Below the pieces are notes generated by a model. The model was given only the letters and a program-made list of their open reading frames with translations. It searched no databases and was not told the DNA's origin. A DNA stretch of 5,582 nucleotides, taken from the NCBI GenBank assembly GCA_012512495.1, contig JAAZEC010000128.1, positions 1-5,582 on the forward strand. Reading direction: 5' to 3'. The stretch comes from Erysipelothrix sp. Its GTDB lineage: Bacteria > Bacillota_I > Bacilli_A > Erysipelotrichales > Erysipelotrichaceae. Position numbers and translations under genes: made by a program. How positions within the stretch are numbered: position 1 is the stretch's first letter; the number at the start of each line of letters is the position of its first letter. Shown here piece by piece: positions 5,511-5,582 of this stretch.

Positions 5511-5582
5511 CTATGCACTCCTCGAATTGTCCATGATCAGTTGTTCATAAGGTGAGCCCGGTTTGATTTTTTCAATGGCATA
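5511..5582 (-). CDS. C-terminal end of upstream gene, possibly septation ring regulator EzrA (partial)
   Basis: One minus-strand frame is open from the window edge to a TAG at 5511-5513, encoding 23 residues that include AIEKIKPGSPYEQL. The other two frames close quickly. The E-K-I-x-P-G pattern near the end resembles the tail of EzrA, the membrane-anchored coiled-coil protein that regulates FtsZ ring formation. In Bacillus relatives ezrA lies next to the nifZ-thiI pair, which favours this reading. The fragment is too short for a secure identification. Its stop is two bases before the desulfurase start, so the genes are probably cotranscribed and coupled. Confidence 0.45.
   Translation of the reverse strand, partial: YAIEKIKPGSPYEQLIMDNSRSA
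5518..5523 (-). promoter_or_regulatory. Ribosome binding site supporting the TTG start of the cysteine desulfurase
   Basis: On the minus strand, GAGGAG lies nine bases before the TTG at 5508. No ATG is available near the N-terminus, and the protein aligns with the family MIYLDNAAT start, so the TTG start is well supported. The site lies within the last codons of the preceding gene. Confidence 0.75.

Noticed and set aside
1..5582. A previously undescribed defence, mobile or biosynthetic system
   Set aside because: Every sizeable frame is a recognisable conserved gene; there are no repeats, transposase, phage, toxin-antitoxin or CRISPR signs.

Overview
The window looks like core chromosome of a low-GC Gram-positive bacterium (Bacillota). 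The style of the Ffh, RpsP and ThiI proteins leans towards the Erysipelotrichia or Acholeplasma-type Mollicutes side, but I cannot place it more precisely by eye. TGG encodes Trp and TGA serves as a stop (rimM), so the standard bacterial code applies. Strong AAAGGAGG-type ribosome binding sites and near-consensus sigma-A promoters agree with this.

All but one gene lie on the minus strand, so transcription runs right to left. The right edge holds the last 23 codons of a gene whose tail resembles EzrA (5511-5582). It is followed by a NifS/IscS-type cysteine desulfurase (4381-5508), thiI (3204-4394) and ffh (1878-3188), closely spaced or overlapping. The desulfurase probably hands persulfide sulfur to ThiI for 4-thiouridine in tRNA. 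Ffh is the signal recognition particle GTPase.

Between ffh and rpsP sits the only plus-strand gene, a small three-helix GlsB/YeaQ/YmgE-type membrane protein (1595-1849). It has its own promoter and shares a perfect 15-bp bidirectional terminator with the convergent ffh. A near-perfect promoter on the opposite strand (1470-1498) then starts a second minus-strand operon: rpsP (1171-1443), khpA (923-1168), rimM (427-918) and trmD (1-430, cut by the window edge). This operon makes ribosomal protein S16, an RNA-binding KH protein, the 30S maturation factor RimM and the tRNA m1G37 methyltransferase.

The contents are mostly ordinary housekeeping genes, and I see no unknown multi-gene system, mobile element, CRISPR array or RNA gene. 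The points of interest are the rearranged order (ffh joined to nifS-thiI with no ylxM directly upstream, and split from rpsP by an inverted membrane-protein gene), the architecture of the two intergenic regions, and some unusual residues in conserved motifs of Ffh and the cysteine desulfurase. No stretch longer than 300 bases lacks a gene.
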